Positions 1-8,789 are shown, counted from the first letter of the stretch. The stretch is 48,115 nt of DNA from JAQGMV01 sp050260255 (GCA_050260255.1 JBLNBW010000334.1:1-48115), one strand, 5' to 3'. The notes: generated from the sequence alone by a model not told the origin. Program-made: numbers and translations.

Positions 1-106
1 TCGCGCCCGCGATGCGAAGCAGCGAGCCGGGCTCCAGCCGGAACTCCACGCCCCGGAACAGGACACGGTCGCCACGCGTGCACTCGATGTCGCGGCCCTC
101 AAGCAT
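1..106 (-). CDS. ccmA: Heme exporter ATP-binding protein CcmA, N-terminal fragment (cut by window edge)
   Basis: Only the first 35 codons are present, read leftward. The start MLEGRDIECTRGDRVLF followed by EFRLEPGSLLRIAG matches the first strand and Walker A approach of CcmA, the ATPase of the CcmABC heme-handling complex in c-type cytochrome maturation. The Walker A lysine itself lies beyond the edge. An in-frame ATG at 130 would add eight residues; neither start has a clear ribosome binding site. CcmA would fit the two c-type cytochromes found at 15 kb. Another ABC ATPase cannot be excluded from so short a piece. Confidence 0.68.
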   Translation of the reverse strand, partial: MLEGRDIECTRGDRVLFRGVEFRLEPGSLLRIAGA

Positions 107-399
107 GGCGCAGCACCGGGAGCGAGCCATCCGAAGCGCTGACCCGGGTACGCGCCGCAGTGGCAGTCTGGGGAACAAGCTCTTGAATCACCAACTTAAA
201 TTCCGTTCATTCACCGGTGTTTGAGGGCATGGCGGCTGCCCGCGCGGGCCCGAGTATACCGCGACAATCGCGGGCGCCCGCCCCCTCCGTCACGGCAGCC
301 GACGAAAACATCCGCCGCGGTTTGATATAAGCCAAACGGCGAAACGCTTCCGAGCCCGATAATCCGCCGCTGTTCAGCATCGAATCGGAGCGAGGTCTC

Positions 400-1566
400 A
401 TGCCGCCCGAACGGCACAAAACGTTCAGATTGAAAGGCCGCTGGCTGTTGCCCGTCGTGCAAGGCGGCATGGGGATAGGAATATCGGCGCATCGCCTGGC
501 CGGGACGGTGGCGAGCCTCAACGCGGTAGGAACCATCTCCAGCGTCGATCTACGCCACCACCACCCCGATCTCATCGCACGCGCCCAGGGTTGCACCGAC
601 AAGGCGAAGCTCGACGAGCTCAATCTCATCGCCTTGAACCGCGAAATCGGCCGCGCGCTGGAGCTCTCCGGCGGACGCGGCCTCATCGCAGTCAACATCA
701 TGAAAGCCGTTGCGGAGCAGGCAGCGTACGTGCGGACATCCTGCGAAGCCGGCGCGCACGCCATCGTGATGGGCGCCGGCCTGCCGCTCGACTTGCCCGA
801 CATGACCCGCGACTTCCCCGACGTGCTGCTCATTCCGATACTCTCCGACGTTCGCGGCATTTCCGTTGTGCTGAAGAAATGGCTGCGCAAGAACCGGCTG
901 CCCGACGCGATCGTCATCGAGCACCCGCGCCATGCCGGCGGACATCTCGGCGCGACGCGCCCTGAACAGATCGCCGATCCCCGGTTCGATTTCAAGCCCG
1001 TGCTCGAAGGAACCCTCGCGCTCATGCATGAGCTCGGACTGGAACGCGAGGCGATACCGCTCATACCGGCGGGCGGCATCAACACGCACGAGAAGCTGTG
1101 CGCGCTGCTCGATCTCGGCGCAAGCGCGGTACAGATCGGCACGGCGTTCGCCGTCACCGCGGAGGGCGATGCCCATCCGAACTTCAAGCACGTGCTGGCG
1201 GATGCACGGCCGGAAGACATCGTCACTTTCATGAGCGTGGCCGGACTGCCCGCCCGGGCAGTGCTCACCCCTTGGCTGCGCCATTATCTCGACCGCGAAA
1301 AAACCCTGCAGTCGCACGCGAAAGCCGATCCCCGGCGTTGCGTTCCCGGACTCGGATGTCTAACGCTGTGCGGCCTGCGCGACGGCATCGCGGCCTTCGG
1401 GCAGTTCTGCATAGACACCCGGCTTGCATTCGCGCTGAAAGGCGACGTGAAGAAGGGACTGTTCTTTCGCGGCTCGGAAAGCCTGCCCTTCGGCAATGCG
1501 ATACGCTCCGCCGCCGAACTCATCGAGTACTTCTTAACGGGCCGCATGCCGGCCGCGCTCGGTTAA
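400..1566 (+). CDS. Nitronate monooxygenase / NAD(P)H-dependent flavin oxidoreductase family
   Basis: This 388-residue FMN-binding TIM-barrel protein belongs to the 2-nitropropane dioxygenase family, which oxidises alkyl nitronates with O2; some relatives are enoyl-ACP reductases (FabK type). Visible motifs are QGGMGIGIS at 21-29, VNIM at 98-101, the active-site HAGGHLG at 178-184, AGGI at 224-227 and GASAVQIGTAF at 240-250. A C-terminal extension carries cysteines at 314, 320, 324 and 337, a pattern of a subset of the family in which the extension is followed by LFFRGSESLPFG. It is a single gene, divergent from ccmA and convergent with the acyl-CoA synthetase fusion. The substrate cannot be read from sequence, so the name gives family rather than proven activity. 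Confidence 0.88.
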   Translation: MPPERHKTFRLKGRWLLPVVQGGMGIGISAHRLAGTVASLNAVGTISSVDLRHHHPDLIARAQGCTDKAKLDELNLIALNREIGRALELSGGRGLIAVNIMKAVAEQAAYVRTSCEAGAHAIVMGAGLPLDLPDMTRDFPDVLLIPILSDVRGISVVLKKWLRKNRLPDAIVIEHPRHAGGHLGATRPEQIADPRFDFKPVLEGTLALMHELGLEREAIPLIPAGGINTHEKLCALLDLGASAVQIGTAFAVTAEGDAHPNFKHVLADARPEDIVTFMSVAGLPARAVLTPWLRHYLDREKTLQSHAKADPRRCVPGLGCLTLCGLRDGIAAFGQFCIDTRLAFALKGDVKKGLFFRGSESLPFGNAIRSAAELIEYFLTGRMPAALG

Positions 1567-1603
1567 AGCCGCACGCCGCACAGGAACATCTAGAGCTCGC
1601 GAT

Positions 1604-1710
1604 GCTCGAGGCGGCAATGGCTCACGTGCTTGCCGCTTGCGTGCGAGGTCGCAGCTCGAGGCGGCAATGGCTCACGTGCTTGCCGCTTGCGTGCGAGGTC
1701 GCAGCTCGAG
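1604..1710. repeat. 50-bp perfect tandem duplication plus 7-bp partial third copy
   Basis: Two identical 50-bp units lie at 1604-1653 and 1654-1703, each starting GCTCGAGGCGGCAATGG and ending GAGGTCGCA. A further GCTCGAG at 1704-1710 begins a third copy. The array covers the 3' end of the leftward acyl-CoA synthetase/GNAT gene; its stop (1672-1674) lies in the unit nearest the gene. The period is not a multiple of three. Because the stop comes inside the first unit met by the ribosome, copy number would not change the protein. Confidence 0.95.
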
Positions 1711-4365
1711 CCGCACTTCCACCACGCCGTAATCGGCGGTGAACTGCGACCGAAACCCGAGGAGCGCGGCAAGATCCAGCATCTGACGGTTCGCCGAGAG
1801 CACGAGCCCGTACAACTCGTGCGTGCCGTAGGCGCGGCAATAATCGATGATCTTTGACATGAGCAGATGGCCCAGGCCGTGGCGCTTGAGATCCGACCGA
1901 ACCATGATCGCGAACTCCGCGCGCTCGTTGTCCGGGTCGATGACGGCCCGCACTTCACCCAGGATGCTCCCCGGCACGCCCACTTCGGCGGCGACGAGCG
2001 CCATCTCGCGGTCGTAGTCGATCTGCGTGAAACGCGCGAGCTCGCTGCGCGGCATTTCGCGCAGCGCGCGGAAAAAACGAAACTGGATGTCTTCCGGAGC
2101 GATCTCCGCGAGAAAGCGCTTGAACGCCGGCTCGTCCTCGGGGCGTATCGGCCGTATGAGCACGTCGCGGCCGAGGATGTATCGCCGCTCTTCGAGCTCG
2201 ACCGGATAAGGCCGTATCGCGAGGCGCTGCGCGCCGGTGGTCGTCGCCTCGGCAACTTTCACGCGCGCATCGAGCGCGAGCACGCCATGCTCGTCGGCGA
2301 GCAGCGGATTCACGTCCAGCTCGACGATCTCCGGCATGTCCGCGATGAGCTGGCCGACGGACATCAGCGCGAGCTGTATCGCCGTCTGATCGGCCGCCGG
2401 CCGGTCGCGATAGCCTTGCAGCAGTTTCGCGACACGCGTGGATGAAACCAGTTCGCGCGCGAGCTTCATGTTGAGCGGCGGCAGTCCCACGGCGCGATCG
2501 GCGATCACTTCGACCGCCGTTCCGCCCTGGCCGAAGAGCACGACCGGGCCGAAGATGGGATCGACGACCGCGCCGATGATGAGCTCGTGCGCGCCGGAGC
2601 GCCGTATCATCGGCTGCACGCTGTAGCCGGTCAGGCGAGCGCCGGACCGCAGCTCGGCGATGCGCTGGGCAATGCCCTGCGCGGCCTGCCGCACTTCCTC
2701 TGCGGTTGCGAGATTCAGCACCACGCCGCCGACGTCCGATTTATGCGAAATGTCTGGCGAGACGAGCTTGATCGCGACCGGGAAACCGATCTCGATCGCA
2801 CGCTGCGCCGCTTCCTCCGCGTCACGTGCGATATAGATCGGCACGACCGGCACGCCGTAAGCCGCGAGCAGCGCTTTCGATTCCGGCTCGGTGAGCATGC
2901 TGCGTCCTTGGGCCAGCACGTCGCGAACGATGCGCTGAGCGGCGGCACGGTCGGGCTTGAGTTCCACCGGCGCCGACGGCGGCATCTCCATCAGCAGCTC
3001 GCGGTTGCGCTGATACGAGACGATGTGCATGAAGGCGCGCACCGCCTGCTCGGGCGTATCGAACGTCGGCACCCCGGCCGCGACGAAAACGTCGCGGCCT
3101 TGCTGCACGCCCTGCCCGCCGATCCAGCACGTGAGCACGTTCTTGCGGCTGCGGGAGGCAAGCGGCGCGACGGCGGCCGCGATATCGGCGCTCGGCACGA
3201 TAGCCGTCGGCGCGTGGATGAGCAGCACCGCATCGGACTCCGCGTCGTCGATGAGGATCTTGAGCGCGTCGAGATAGCGCTCCACCGGCGCATCGCCGAT
3301 GATGTCCACGGGATTGCTGCGCGACCACACGTCCGGCAGGACCTGGTCGAGCAGGCTGCGCGCCTTGTCCGACAGCGGAGCGAGCTTGCCGCCGAGCCGG
3401 ACCAGCGCGTCGGTGGCCATCACGCCCGGCCCGCCGCCATTGGTCATGATGACGAGCCTGTCGCCGTGCAGCGGCTTCTGTCGCGCGAGCGTTTCCACCG
3501 CATTGAAGAGCTCCAGCGTCGTCTCCACGCGCAGCATGCCGGCGCGCCGTATCGCGGCGTCGTACACGTCGTCGGCACCGGCGAGCGCGCCGGTATGCGA
3601 TGCGGCCGCCCGGGCGCCTTCGGGCACGCGGCCCGCTTTCACGACGATCACCGGCTTGTTGCGCGCGGCGGCACGTGCGGCGGACATGAACTTGCGTGCG
3701 GCGGTGATCGACTCGATGTAGAGCAATATCGAGCGCGTGTTCGGATCGCTCGCGAGAAAGTCGAGCGCGTCGCCGAAATCAACGTCCGCGCCGTCGCCCA
3801 ACGAGATGAAGTGCGAGAACCCGATCGCGTGCGACTTCGCCCAGTCGAGCAATGCGGTCGTCAGCGCACCCGACTGCGAGACGAAAGCGATGTTGCCCGG
3901 CAGCGCCGAGGCATGGGCGAAGCTCGCGTTGAGTCCAATCCCGGGAACGAGCAAGCCGACGCAATTCGGCCCGAGGATGCGAAGAACGTACGGACGCGCG
4001 GCATCGAGCATCGCCTGCTGGGAGGTGCGGCCGTCGTCCATGTGGCCGCGATTCAACCCCGCGGTGAGCACGACTGCAGCGCGTGTGCCGCGAGCGCCGA
4101 GCTCGGCGACGATGCCCGGCACGGTTACGGCCGGCGTGCAGATCACCGCGAGATCCGGCGCGGCCGGCAGGCTTGCCACGCTGTGCACGGCATGCAGGCC
4201 GCCGACGACATCGTGCTTCGCATTCACCGGCACGATGGCGCCGCTGTAACCGCCTGCGAGCAAGTTGCGCATCACCATGCTGCCGACGCTGTGCGGACGG
4301 TCGGACGCGCCGATGACGGCGACGGATTTCGGGCGGAACATGAGTTCAAGATTGCGTACGCTCAC
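1672..4365 (-). CDS. Bifunctional acyl-CoA synthetase (NDP-forming) / GNAT acetyltransferase fusion
   Basis: The 897-residue protein has a CoA-binding Rossmann domain (about 10-135), a ligase/flavodoxin-like CoA domain (150-290) with the phospho-His motif SHTGAL (His257), a second ligase domain, an ATP-grasp domain (about 480-705, with GFPVAIKLVSPDISHKSDVGG) and a C-terminal GNAT domain (730-885). This architecture is that of the Pat/acetate-CoA ligase-like family that lysine-acetylates acyl-CoA synthetases or forms acyl-CoA. Retention of His257 argues the ligase half may be active. The GTG start at 4365 was chosen because GGAAGGA sits 7-8 bases upstream and SVRNLELMFRPKSVAVIGAS is the family's usual N-terminus; the longer frame to 4530 adds 55 unlikely residues. 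The C-terminal RTQAAST lies in the 50-bp duplication. Confidence 0.88.
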   Translation of the reverse strand: MSVRNLELMFRPKSVAVIGASDRPHSVGSMVMRNLLAGGYSGAIVPVNAKHDVVGGLHAVHSVASLPAAPDLAVICTPAVTVPGIVAELGARGTRAAVVLTAGLNRGHMDDGRTSQQAMLDAARPYVLRILGPNCVGLLVPGIGLNASFAHASALPGNIAFVSQSGALTTALLDWAKSHAIGFSHFISLGDGADVDFGDALDFLASDPNTRSILLYIESITAARKFMSAARAAARNKPVIVVKAGRVPEGARAAASHTGALAGADDVYDAAIRRAGMLRVETTLELFNAVETLARQKPLHGDRLVIMTNGGGPGVMATDALVRLGGKLAPLSDKARSLLDQVLPDVWSRSNPVDIIGDAPVERYLDALKILIDDAESDAVLLIHAPTAIVPSADIAAAVAPLASRSRKNVLTCWIGGQGVQQGRDVFVAAGVPTFDTPEQAVRAFMHIVSYQRNRELLMEMPPSAPVELKPDRAAAQRIVRDVLAQGRSMLTEPESKALLAAYGVPVVPIYIARDAEEAAQRAIEIGFPVAIKLVSPDISHKSDVGGVVLNLATAEEVRQAAQGIAQRIAELRSGARLTGYSVQPMIRRSGAHELIIGAVVDPIFGPVVLFGQGGTAVEVIADRAVGLPPLNMKLARELVSSTRVAKLLQGYRDRPAADQTAIQLALMSVGQLIADMPEIVELDVNPLLADEHGVLALDARVKVAEATTTGAQRLAIRPYPVELEERRYILGRDVLIRPIRPEDEPAFKRFLAEIAPEDIQFRFFRALREMPRSELARFTQIDYDREMALVAAEVGVPGSILGEVRAVIDPDNERAEFAIMVRSDLKRHGLGHLLMSKIIDYCRAYGTHELYGLVLSANRQMLDLAALLGFRSQFTADYGVVEVRLELRPRTQAAST

Positions 4366-4733
4366 GATGCGTTCCTTCCGTCGCTGGTGAAGGCGAAGAA
4401 TGGAGTGATCTGCACTCCCATGCCGGGATGATACCGCCGGCGCAAGGCGACCGAGCTCCCGGACACACAGTCCGAGCGGCAGCGGTATGACAGAACCGCC
4501 GCGCACCGATGCTGCGGCGAGGCCGAGCATCCGTCTCGTTCGCTGCGGCGGCCGGCACGAAGATATGCGACAGTGCGCCGCATCATCGCGCCCTAGGCCG
4601 GAAGACCGACTTGAGGCCCCGTCGGAATCAGCGGGGTAGCGCTTGAAGATGAATGGGAAACGCGGGGCGGCCGCGGATTGCAGCCGCCCGCGTGCAGAAG
4701 CGCGGAAGACGCTTCCTTAGGACAGGAGACCCG
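4366..4733. other. 368-bp gap between hsp20 and the acyl-CoA synthetase fusion
   Basis: No credible gene is seen. The right part holds two inverted repeats downstream of the leftward hsp20 stop: CGCGGGGCGGC/GCCGCCCGCG (4661-4692) and GGAAG-ACG-CTTCC (4704-4716). The left part should hold the promoter of the acyl-CoA synthetase gene, but no convincing -35/-10 pair was found. Confidence 0.6.
4661..4692 (-). terminator. Possible hsp20 terminator hairpin
   Basis: An inverted repeat with a 10-bp stem (one bulged G) and 11-base loop lies about 40 bases past the hsp20 stop. On the minus strand it is followed by GTTTCCC, a poor U-tract, so intrinsic termination is only a possibility. Confidence 0.3.
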
Positions 4734-5333
4734 TCAACCTTTGATTTCCAGGCGACGCGCCTGCTTGCGCGACGTCGTGGGGACGGTGATTTCGAGCACG
4801 CCGTCCTTCATCTGGGCCTGAGCCTGTTCTGCGTTGGCGCCTTCGGGCAACGGAATCATGCGGTAAAAACTGCCGTAGCGGCGCTCGCTGCGGCGGTACC
4901 CTTCCTGCTCGCCGCCTTCCGTGCGTTCCTCGCGCCGCTCGCCTTGTATGGTCACGGCGCCTTCCTGCACGTCGATCTTCACATTGTCCTTGGGCACTCC
5001 CGGCAGATCGACCAGCACGCGCAGCTGATTCGGCTCCTCGCAGATTTCCACGTCGGGCGCCCACAGACTGCGCAACGCCGACTCGCGACCCTGCCTCGTC
5101 CTCGGCGTGCCGTAGAAAAATGAATCGAACAGCTCGTCCATTTCCTGCGACAGCCGCTGCATCAGCGTGAACGGGTCGCGGAACCGCGTCAGCGCCTGCT
5201 CGCCGTACGCGCCGCTGCTGCCCTGCAGGGAGCCGCCCTGTTGGCGTGTCATTTCTTGGCTTTTGGCGCCGCCCTGCTCGGCGGTGGAGCCCGCTTGCCT
5301 CGCGGCGCTCCCGGTGTCTTTCGTCTCAGCCAT
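4734..5333 (-). CDS. Small heat-shock protein, Hsp20/alpha-crystallin family
   Basis: This 199-residue protein is an ATP-independent holdase that binds unfolding cytosolic proteins. Residues 1-50 are polar and low in complexity (Gln, Gly, Ser), 51-75 form the amphipathic FRDPFTLMQRLSQEMDELF segment, and the alpha-crystallin domain runs about 91-185, with VLVDLPGVPKDNVKI, YGSFYRMIPLP (153-163) and the closing DGVLEITVP (177-185). It ends in a basic tail without a clear I-x-I/V motif. The start at 5333 has GGAGGACAACG directly upstream. A sigma32-type promoter lies about 65 bases further up, so heat induction is likely. It stands alone, divergent from the glycosyltransferase gene. Confidence 0.93.
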   Translation of the reverse strand: MAETKDTGSAARQAGSTAEQGGAKSQEMTRQQGGSLQGSSGAYGEQALTRFRDPFTLMQRLSQEMDELFDSFFYGTPRTRQGRESALRSLWAPDVEICEEPNQLRVLVDLPGVPKDNVKIDVQEGAVTIQGERREERTEGGEQEGYRRSERRYGSFYRMIPLPEGANAEQAQAQMKDGVLEITVPTTSRKQARRLEIKG

Positions 5334-5403
5334 CGTTGTCCTCCATTACGATAAACACGTCTGCCTGCGAATGCGACGTTGCCATCGCGGTTCGCGTTCA
5401 ACC

Positions 5404-5433
5404 TATATCGGGATTGGTGGTCCGACACTCAAG
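5404..5433 (-). promoter_or_regulatory. Sigma32-type heat-shock promoter of hsp20
   Basis: Read on the minus strand, CTTGAGT (5433-5427) is followed by a 14-base spacer and CCCGATATA (5412-5404). This is close to the RpoH consensus CTTGAAA - 11 to 16 bases - CCCCATNTA. Transcription would start near 5396, leaving a leader of about 63 bases with a good ribosome binding site. Confidence 0.72.
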
Positions 5434-5497
5434 CGCCTGCACCGGGCGTCCGGTCCGGCCCTTGATTTTCGTGGACCTGTCCGCAGCTGTTTTTTAT

Positions 5498-5515
5498 CGC
5501 CGCCCGCGGGCGGCG
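5498..5515. repeat. 18-bp perfect palindrome between hsp20 and glycosyltransferase
   Basis: CGCCGCCCGCGGGCGGCG is perfectly self-complementary and preceded on the plus strand by six T residues. It lies 36 bases before the glycosyltransferase start and about 65 bases upstream of the hsp20 -35 box. The T-run is on the wrong side for a plus-strand terminator and gives an A-run on the minus strand. It could be a regulator site or a leader hairpin. Confidence 0.6.
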
Positions 5516-5551
5516 ACGTGTGGGTACGCAACTTTCCTTCCGGAGGACCAT

Positions 5552-6607
5552 GTGAAAATTGCGCAAGTCGCACCCCTGATCGAACGCGTTCCACCCCGGC
5601 TGTACGGCGGCACCGAGCGCGTCGTGTCATACCTTACCGAAGAGCTCGTGCGCCGTGGCCATCGGGTAACGCTTTTTGCGAGCGGCGATTCGGTCACCGG
5701 CGCACATCTCGTGGCCGGTGCGCCGCGCGCACTGCGCCTCAATCCGATGGTGCGCGACCCGCTGCCGCATACGATGCTGCTGCTCGAGCAAGTCCGAAAG
5801 CGAGCCGACGATTTCGACATCCTCCACTTCCACACCGACGTGGTGCATTTCCCGCTGTTCAGACCGATGGCGCGCCGCACGGTGACGACGCTGCATGGTC
5901 GGCTCGATCTGCCGGACCTCAAATTCTTCTATCGCGAGTTCGACGACATGCCGGTCGTATCGATTTCGGATCACCAGCGCGGACCCATTCCGCACGCCAA
6001 CTGGATCGGGACGGTGCATCATGGACTGCCGCGCGAGTTGACCCGCTACTGTCCGCACCCGAAAGGCGGCTATCTCACATTTCTCGGCCGCATCTCGCCG
6101 GAAAAGCGGCCCGATCGCGCGATCGCCATCGCGAAGCGCGTGGGGATGCGGCTGCGCATCGCTGCCAAGGTAGACAGGGCGGACGAAGCATACTTCGACA
6201 GCGAGATACGCCCGCTGCTCGACCACCCGCTGGTCGAATGGGTCGGGGAAATCGGCGAGCACGACAAGCCGGAGTTCCTCGGCAACGCGGAGGCGCTGCT
6301 CTTCCCGGTGGACTGGCCCGAGCCTTTCGGCCTGGTCATGATCGAAGCGATGGCGTGCGGCACGCCGACGATCGCATACCGCTGCGGCTCCGTGCCGGAA
6401 ATCATCGAGCACGGCACGAACGGCTACATCGTCGACGACGAAGACAGCGCGGTCGACGCAGTGCGCAAGCTCGGCGAGCTCGATCGCGCACGCGTGCGCG
6501 CGTGCTTCGAGCGCCGCTTCACCGTCGAGCGCATGGCCGACGATTACCTGAAAGTCTATGCAAAATTGAGAGAATCCGCTGATGAACGAGACCGTCGAGC
6601 AGCATGA
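5552..6607 (+). CDS. Family 4 glycosyltransferase (GT-B fold)
   Basis: The 351-residue protein begins MKIAQVAPLIERVPPRLYGG, with the glycine loop of retaining GT-B enzymes at 19-20. It carries the E-x7-E motif EPFGLVMIE (Glu257, Glu265) followed by ACGTPTIAYRCGSVPEII, which binds the nucleotide-sugar donor. It should transfer glucose or a similar sugar in the cytoplasm. GTG at 5552 was preferred over earlier in-frame starts because CCGGAGGACC lies just upstream and the family starts here. The last 26 bases overlap the debranching-enzyme gene, so the two are co-translated. The pairing suggests work on a glycogen-like or stress polysaccharide; the acceptor is unknown. Confidence 0.87.
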   Translation: MKIAQVAPLIERVPPRLYGGTERVVSYLTEELVRRGHRVTLFASGDSVTGAHLVAGAPRALRLNPMVRDPLPHTMLLLEQVRKRADDFDILHFHTDVVHFPLFRPMARRTVTTLHGRLDLPDLKFFYREFDDMPVVSISDHQRGPIPHANWIGTVHHGLPRELTRYCPHPKGGYLTFLGRISPEKRPDRAIAIAKRVGMRLRIAAKVDRADEAYFDSEIRPLLDHPLVEWVGEIGEHDKPEFLGNAEALLFPVDWPEPFGLVMIEAMACGTPTIAYRCGSVPEIIEHGTNGYIVDDEDSAVDAVRKLGELDRARVRACFERRFTVERMADDYLKVYAKLRESADERDRRAA

Positions 6608-8789
6608 GCGCGGGCCGGGAACGGTCCCGCTCGCCGAAGCACCTGCCACGACGCCGCCCGATTTCTACATTCCCGCCGCATCGTCGGTGCTGGAGCGGCA
6701 CCCTCGTACGCTCAAGTACGGCGACACGTTCGCGATGTTCGACCACTACGGCGATCTGGGCGACGGTGCCGCCAATCCCGAGGGGATCTATCACGAGGAC
6801 ACGCGCTACCTGTCGCAGCTGCACCTGGAGATCGAAGGCCGGCGGCCGTTGCTGCTTTCCAGCACCGTGCAGAACAACAACTCGCTGCTGACCGTCGATC
6901 TCACCAATCCGGACATCTACTTCGGCGAGGAGCGGATGCTGCCGCGCGACAGCATACATATCATGCGCTCGAAGTACCTGTGGTCGTCGGCCTGCTACGA
7001 GGCGCTGGTGTGCCACAACTACAGCAGCGAAACGCGCGCGGCCACGATCAGCCTGCGCTACGAGTCGGATTTCCGCGATCTCTTCGAGGTGCGCGGACAC
7101 CGCCGTCCGCGACGCGGCACCGTCGTGTCGCAAATCGTCGGGGCGAATCGCGTGGTGCTGCGTTATACCGGCCTCGACGAACGCGTGCGCGAAACCGTGC
7201 TGGCGTTTTCGCCCGCACCGGTGCGGCTCACGGATCGCGAGGCCGAGTGGCGCATCACGCTTCGACCCGGCAGCCGGTGCGTGATCTTCATGACGGTCTC
7301 CTGCGGTGCATCCCTCGCCGACTATCGCTTTCTGCCCAACCTGCGCCGCGCACAGCGCGCCCGCGTGCAGGCGAGCCGGCGCCAGGCGAACGTAAGCACG
7401 TCGAACGAAATCTTCAACGAGCTCCTGTGCCGCTCGGTGGCGGACCTCGTCATGCTGACGACCGATACCGATTACGGGCCCTACCCGTACGCCGGCATAC
7501 CGTGGTTCAGCACGGCCTTCGGCCGCGACGGCATCATCACGGCGATCCAGATGCTCGCGATCGATCCGGAGCTTGCGCGCGGCGTGTTGCAGCTGCTCGC
7601 CGCCACGCAGGCGAACGCGACCGATCCCGCGCGCGACGCCGAGCCGGGCAAGATCCTGCACGAGACGCGGCGCGGCGAGATGGCCGTGCTGCGCGAAGTA
7701 CCGTTCGGCCTGTACTACGGTTCCGTCGACGCCACGCCGCTCTTCGTGCTGCTCGCCGGCCTCTACTGGGAGCGCACGGCGGATATCGACACGCTGCGCA
7801 AGCTCTGGCCCAACGTGCTCGCCGCGCTGCAATGGATAGACCGGCACGGCGATCTAGACGGCGATGGCTTCGTCGAATACCAGCGCAAGACGCCGACCGG
7901 GCTCGCGAACCAGGGATGGAAGGACTCGGAGGACTCCGTGTTCCACGCCGACGGCGGTCTTGCGCGCGGCTCGATCGCGCTGTGCGAAGTGCAGGCGTAC
8001 GTCTATGCCGCGAAAACTCGCGCGGCCACCCTTGCACGCGCACTGGGCGATGCGGCCCTCGCCGGACGCCTCGAAGCGCAGGCGGAGGCGCTGCGCGTGC
8101 GCTTCGAAGAAGCCTTCTGGATGGAGGACCTCGGGTATTACGCTCTCGCGCTCGACGGGGAGAAGCGGCCTTGCCGCGTCATCACTTCGAACGCCGGCCA
8201 CGCGCTGTTTTGCGGCATTGCTGCTCCGGAGCGGGCTGCCCAGGTCGCACGCCGGCTCATGTCGAACCAGATGTTCTGCGGCTGGGGCATACGCACAGTG
8301 AGCAGCGACGAAAAGCGCTACAACCCGATGTCGTATCACAACGGCTCGGTATGGCCGCACGACAACGCGCTCGTCGCCATGGGACTCGCGCGTTACGGGC
8401 ACATGGATGAGGCCGATCGCGTGTTGACGGCTTTGTTCGAGGCTTCGACGCACATGGAGCTGAGGCGGCTGCCGGAGCTCTTCTGCGGCGTTCGGCGCAG
8501 GCCGGAGCGCAGCCCGACCGCCTATCCCGTCGCGTGCTCGCCCCAGGCGTGGGCCAGCGCGGCACCGTTCGGGCTGCTCACCGCGGCGCTCGGCCTGGAG
8601 CTCGATGCGCATGAGGGCAAAGTACGGTTCCGCCATCCGCGGCTGCCGGCGTGCCTCAACGAGATCGAACTCAAGAATCTGCGTCTGGGGTCGACCACGC
8701 TCGATGTGCTGCTGCACCGGCGCGGCAACGGCGTGGCCGTGAACGTGATCGAGAAAAAAGGGCAGGCGGGCGTCGAGGTGCTGCTGTAG
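6582..8789 (+). CDS. Amylo-alpha-1,6-glucosidase / glycogen debranching-type enzyme
   Basis: The 735-residue protein has an N-terminal beta-rich debranching-enzyme domain (about 35-235, with EGIYHEDTRYLSQLHLEIEG) and a C-terminal (alpha/alpha)6 barrel (about 290-710). Barrel motifs are PWFSTAFGRDG near 306, GWKDSEDSVFHADGG near 445 and NGSVWPHDNALVAMGLARYG near 585, typical of bacterial amylo-alpha-1,6-glucosidase-like proteins. It would hydrolyse alpha-1,6 branch glucose or a related glycan in the cytoplasm. It overlaps the glycosyltransferase gene by 26 bases, a conserved type of pairing in several bacterial groups. No other glycogen genes (glgA, glgB, glgC, glgP) are in the window, so the substrate may not be classical glycogen. 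Confidence 0.88.
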   Translation: MNETVEQHERGPGTVPLAEAPATTPPDFYIPAASSVLERHPRTLKYGDTFAMFDHYGDLGDGAANPEGIYHEDTRYLSQLHLEIEGRRPLLLSSTVQNNNSLLTVDLTNPDIYFGEERMLPRDSIHIMRSKYLWSSACYEALVCHNYSSETRAATISLRYESDFRDLFEVRGHRRPRRGTVVSQIVGANRVVLRYTGLDERVRETVLAFSPAPVRLTDREAEWRITLRPGSRCVIFMTVSCGASLADYRFLPNLRRAQRARVQASRRQANVSTSNEIFNELLCRSVADLVMLTTDTDYGPYPYAGIPWFSTAFGRDGIITAIQMLAIDPELARGVLQLLAATQANATDPARDAEPGKILHETRRGEMAVLREVPFGLYYGSVDATPLFVLLAGLYWERTADIDTLRKLWPNVLAALQWIDRHGDLDGDGFVEYQRKTPTGLANQGWKDSEDSVFHADGGLARGSIALCEVQAYVYAAKTRAATLARALGDAALAGRLEAQAEALRVRFEEAFWMEDLGYYALALDGEKRPCRVITSNAGHALFCGIAAPERAAQVARRLMSNQMFCGWGIRTVSSDEKRYNPMSYHNGSVWPHDNALVAMGLARYGHMDEADRVLTALFEASTHMELRRLPELFCGVRRRPERSPTAYPVACSPQAWASAAPFGLLTAALGLELDAHEGKVRFRHPRLPACLNEIELKNLRLGSTTLDVLLHRRGNGVAVNVIEKKGQAGVEVLL

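Noticed and set aside
2587..4431. Plus-strand open frame of 614 codons
   Set aside because: Antisense to the acyl-CoA synthetase fusion; composition is His/Arg-rich and motif-free.
5498..5515. Intrinsic terminator at the 18-bp palindrome
   Set aside because: The T-run precedes the palindrome on the plus strand and gives an A-run on the minus strand, so neither direction has a U-tract after the hairpin.
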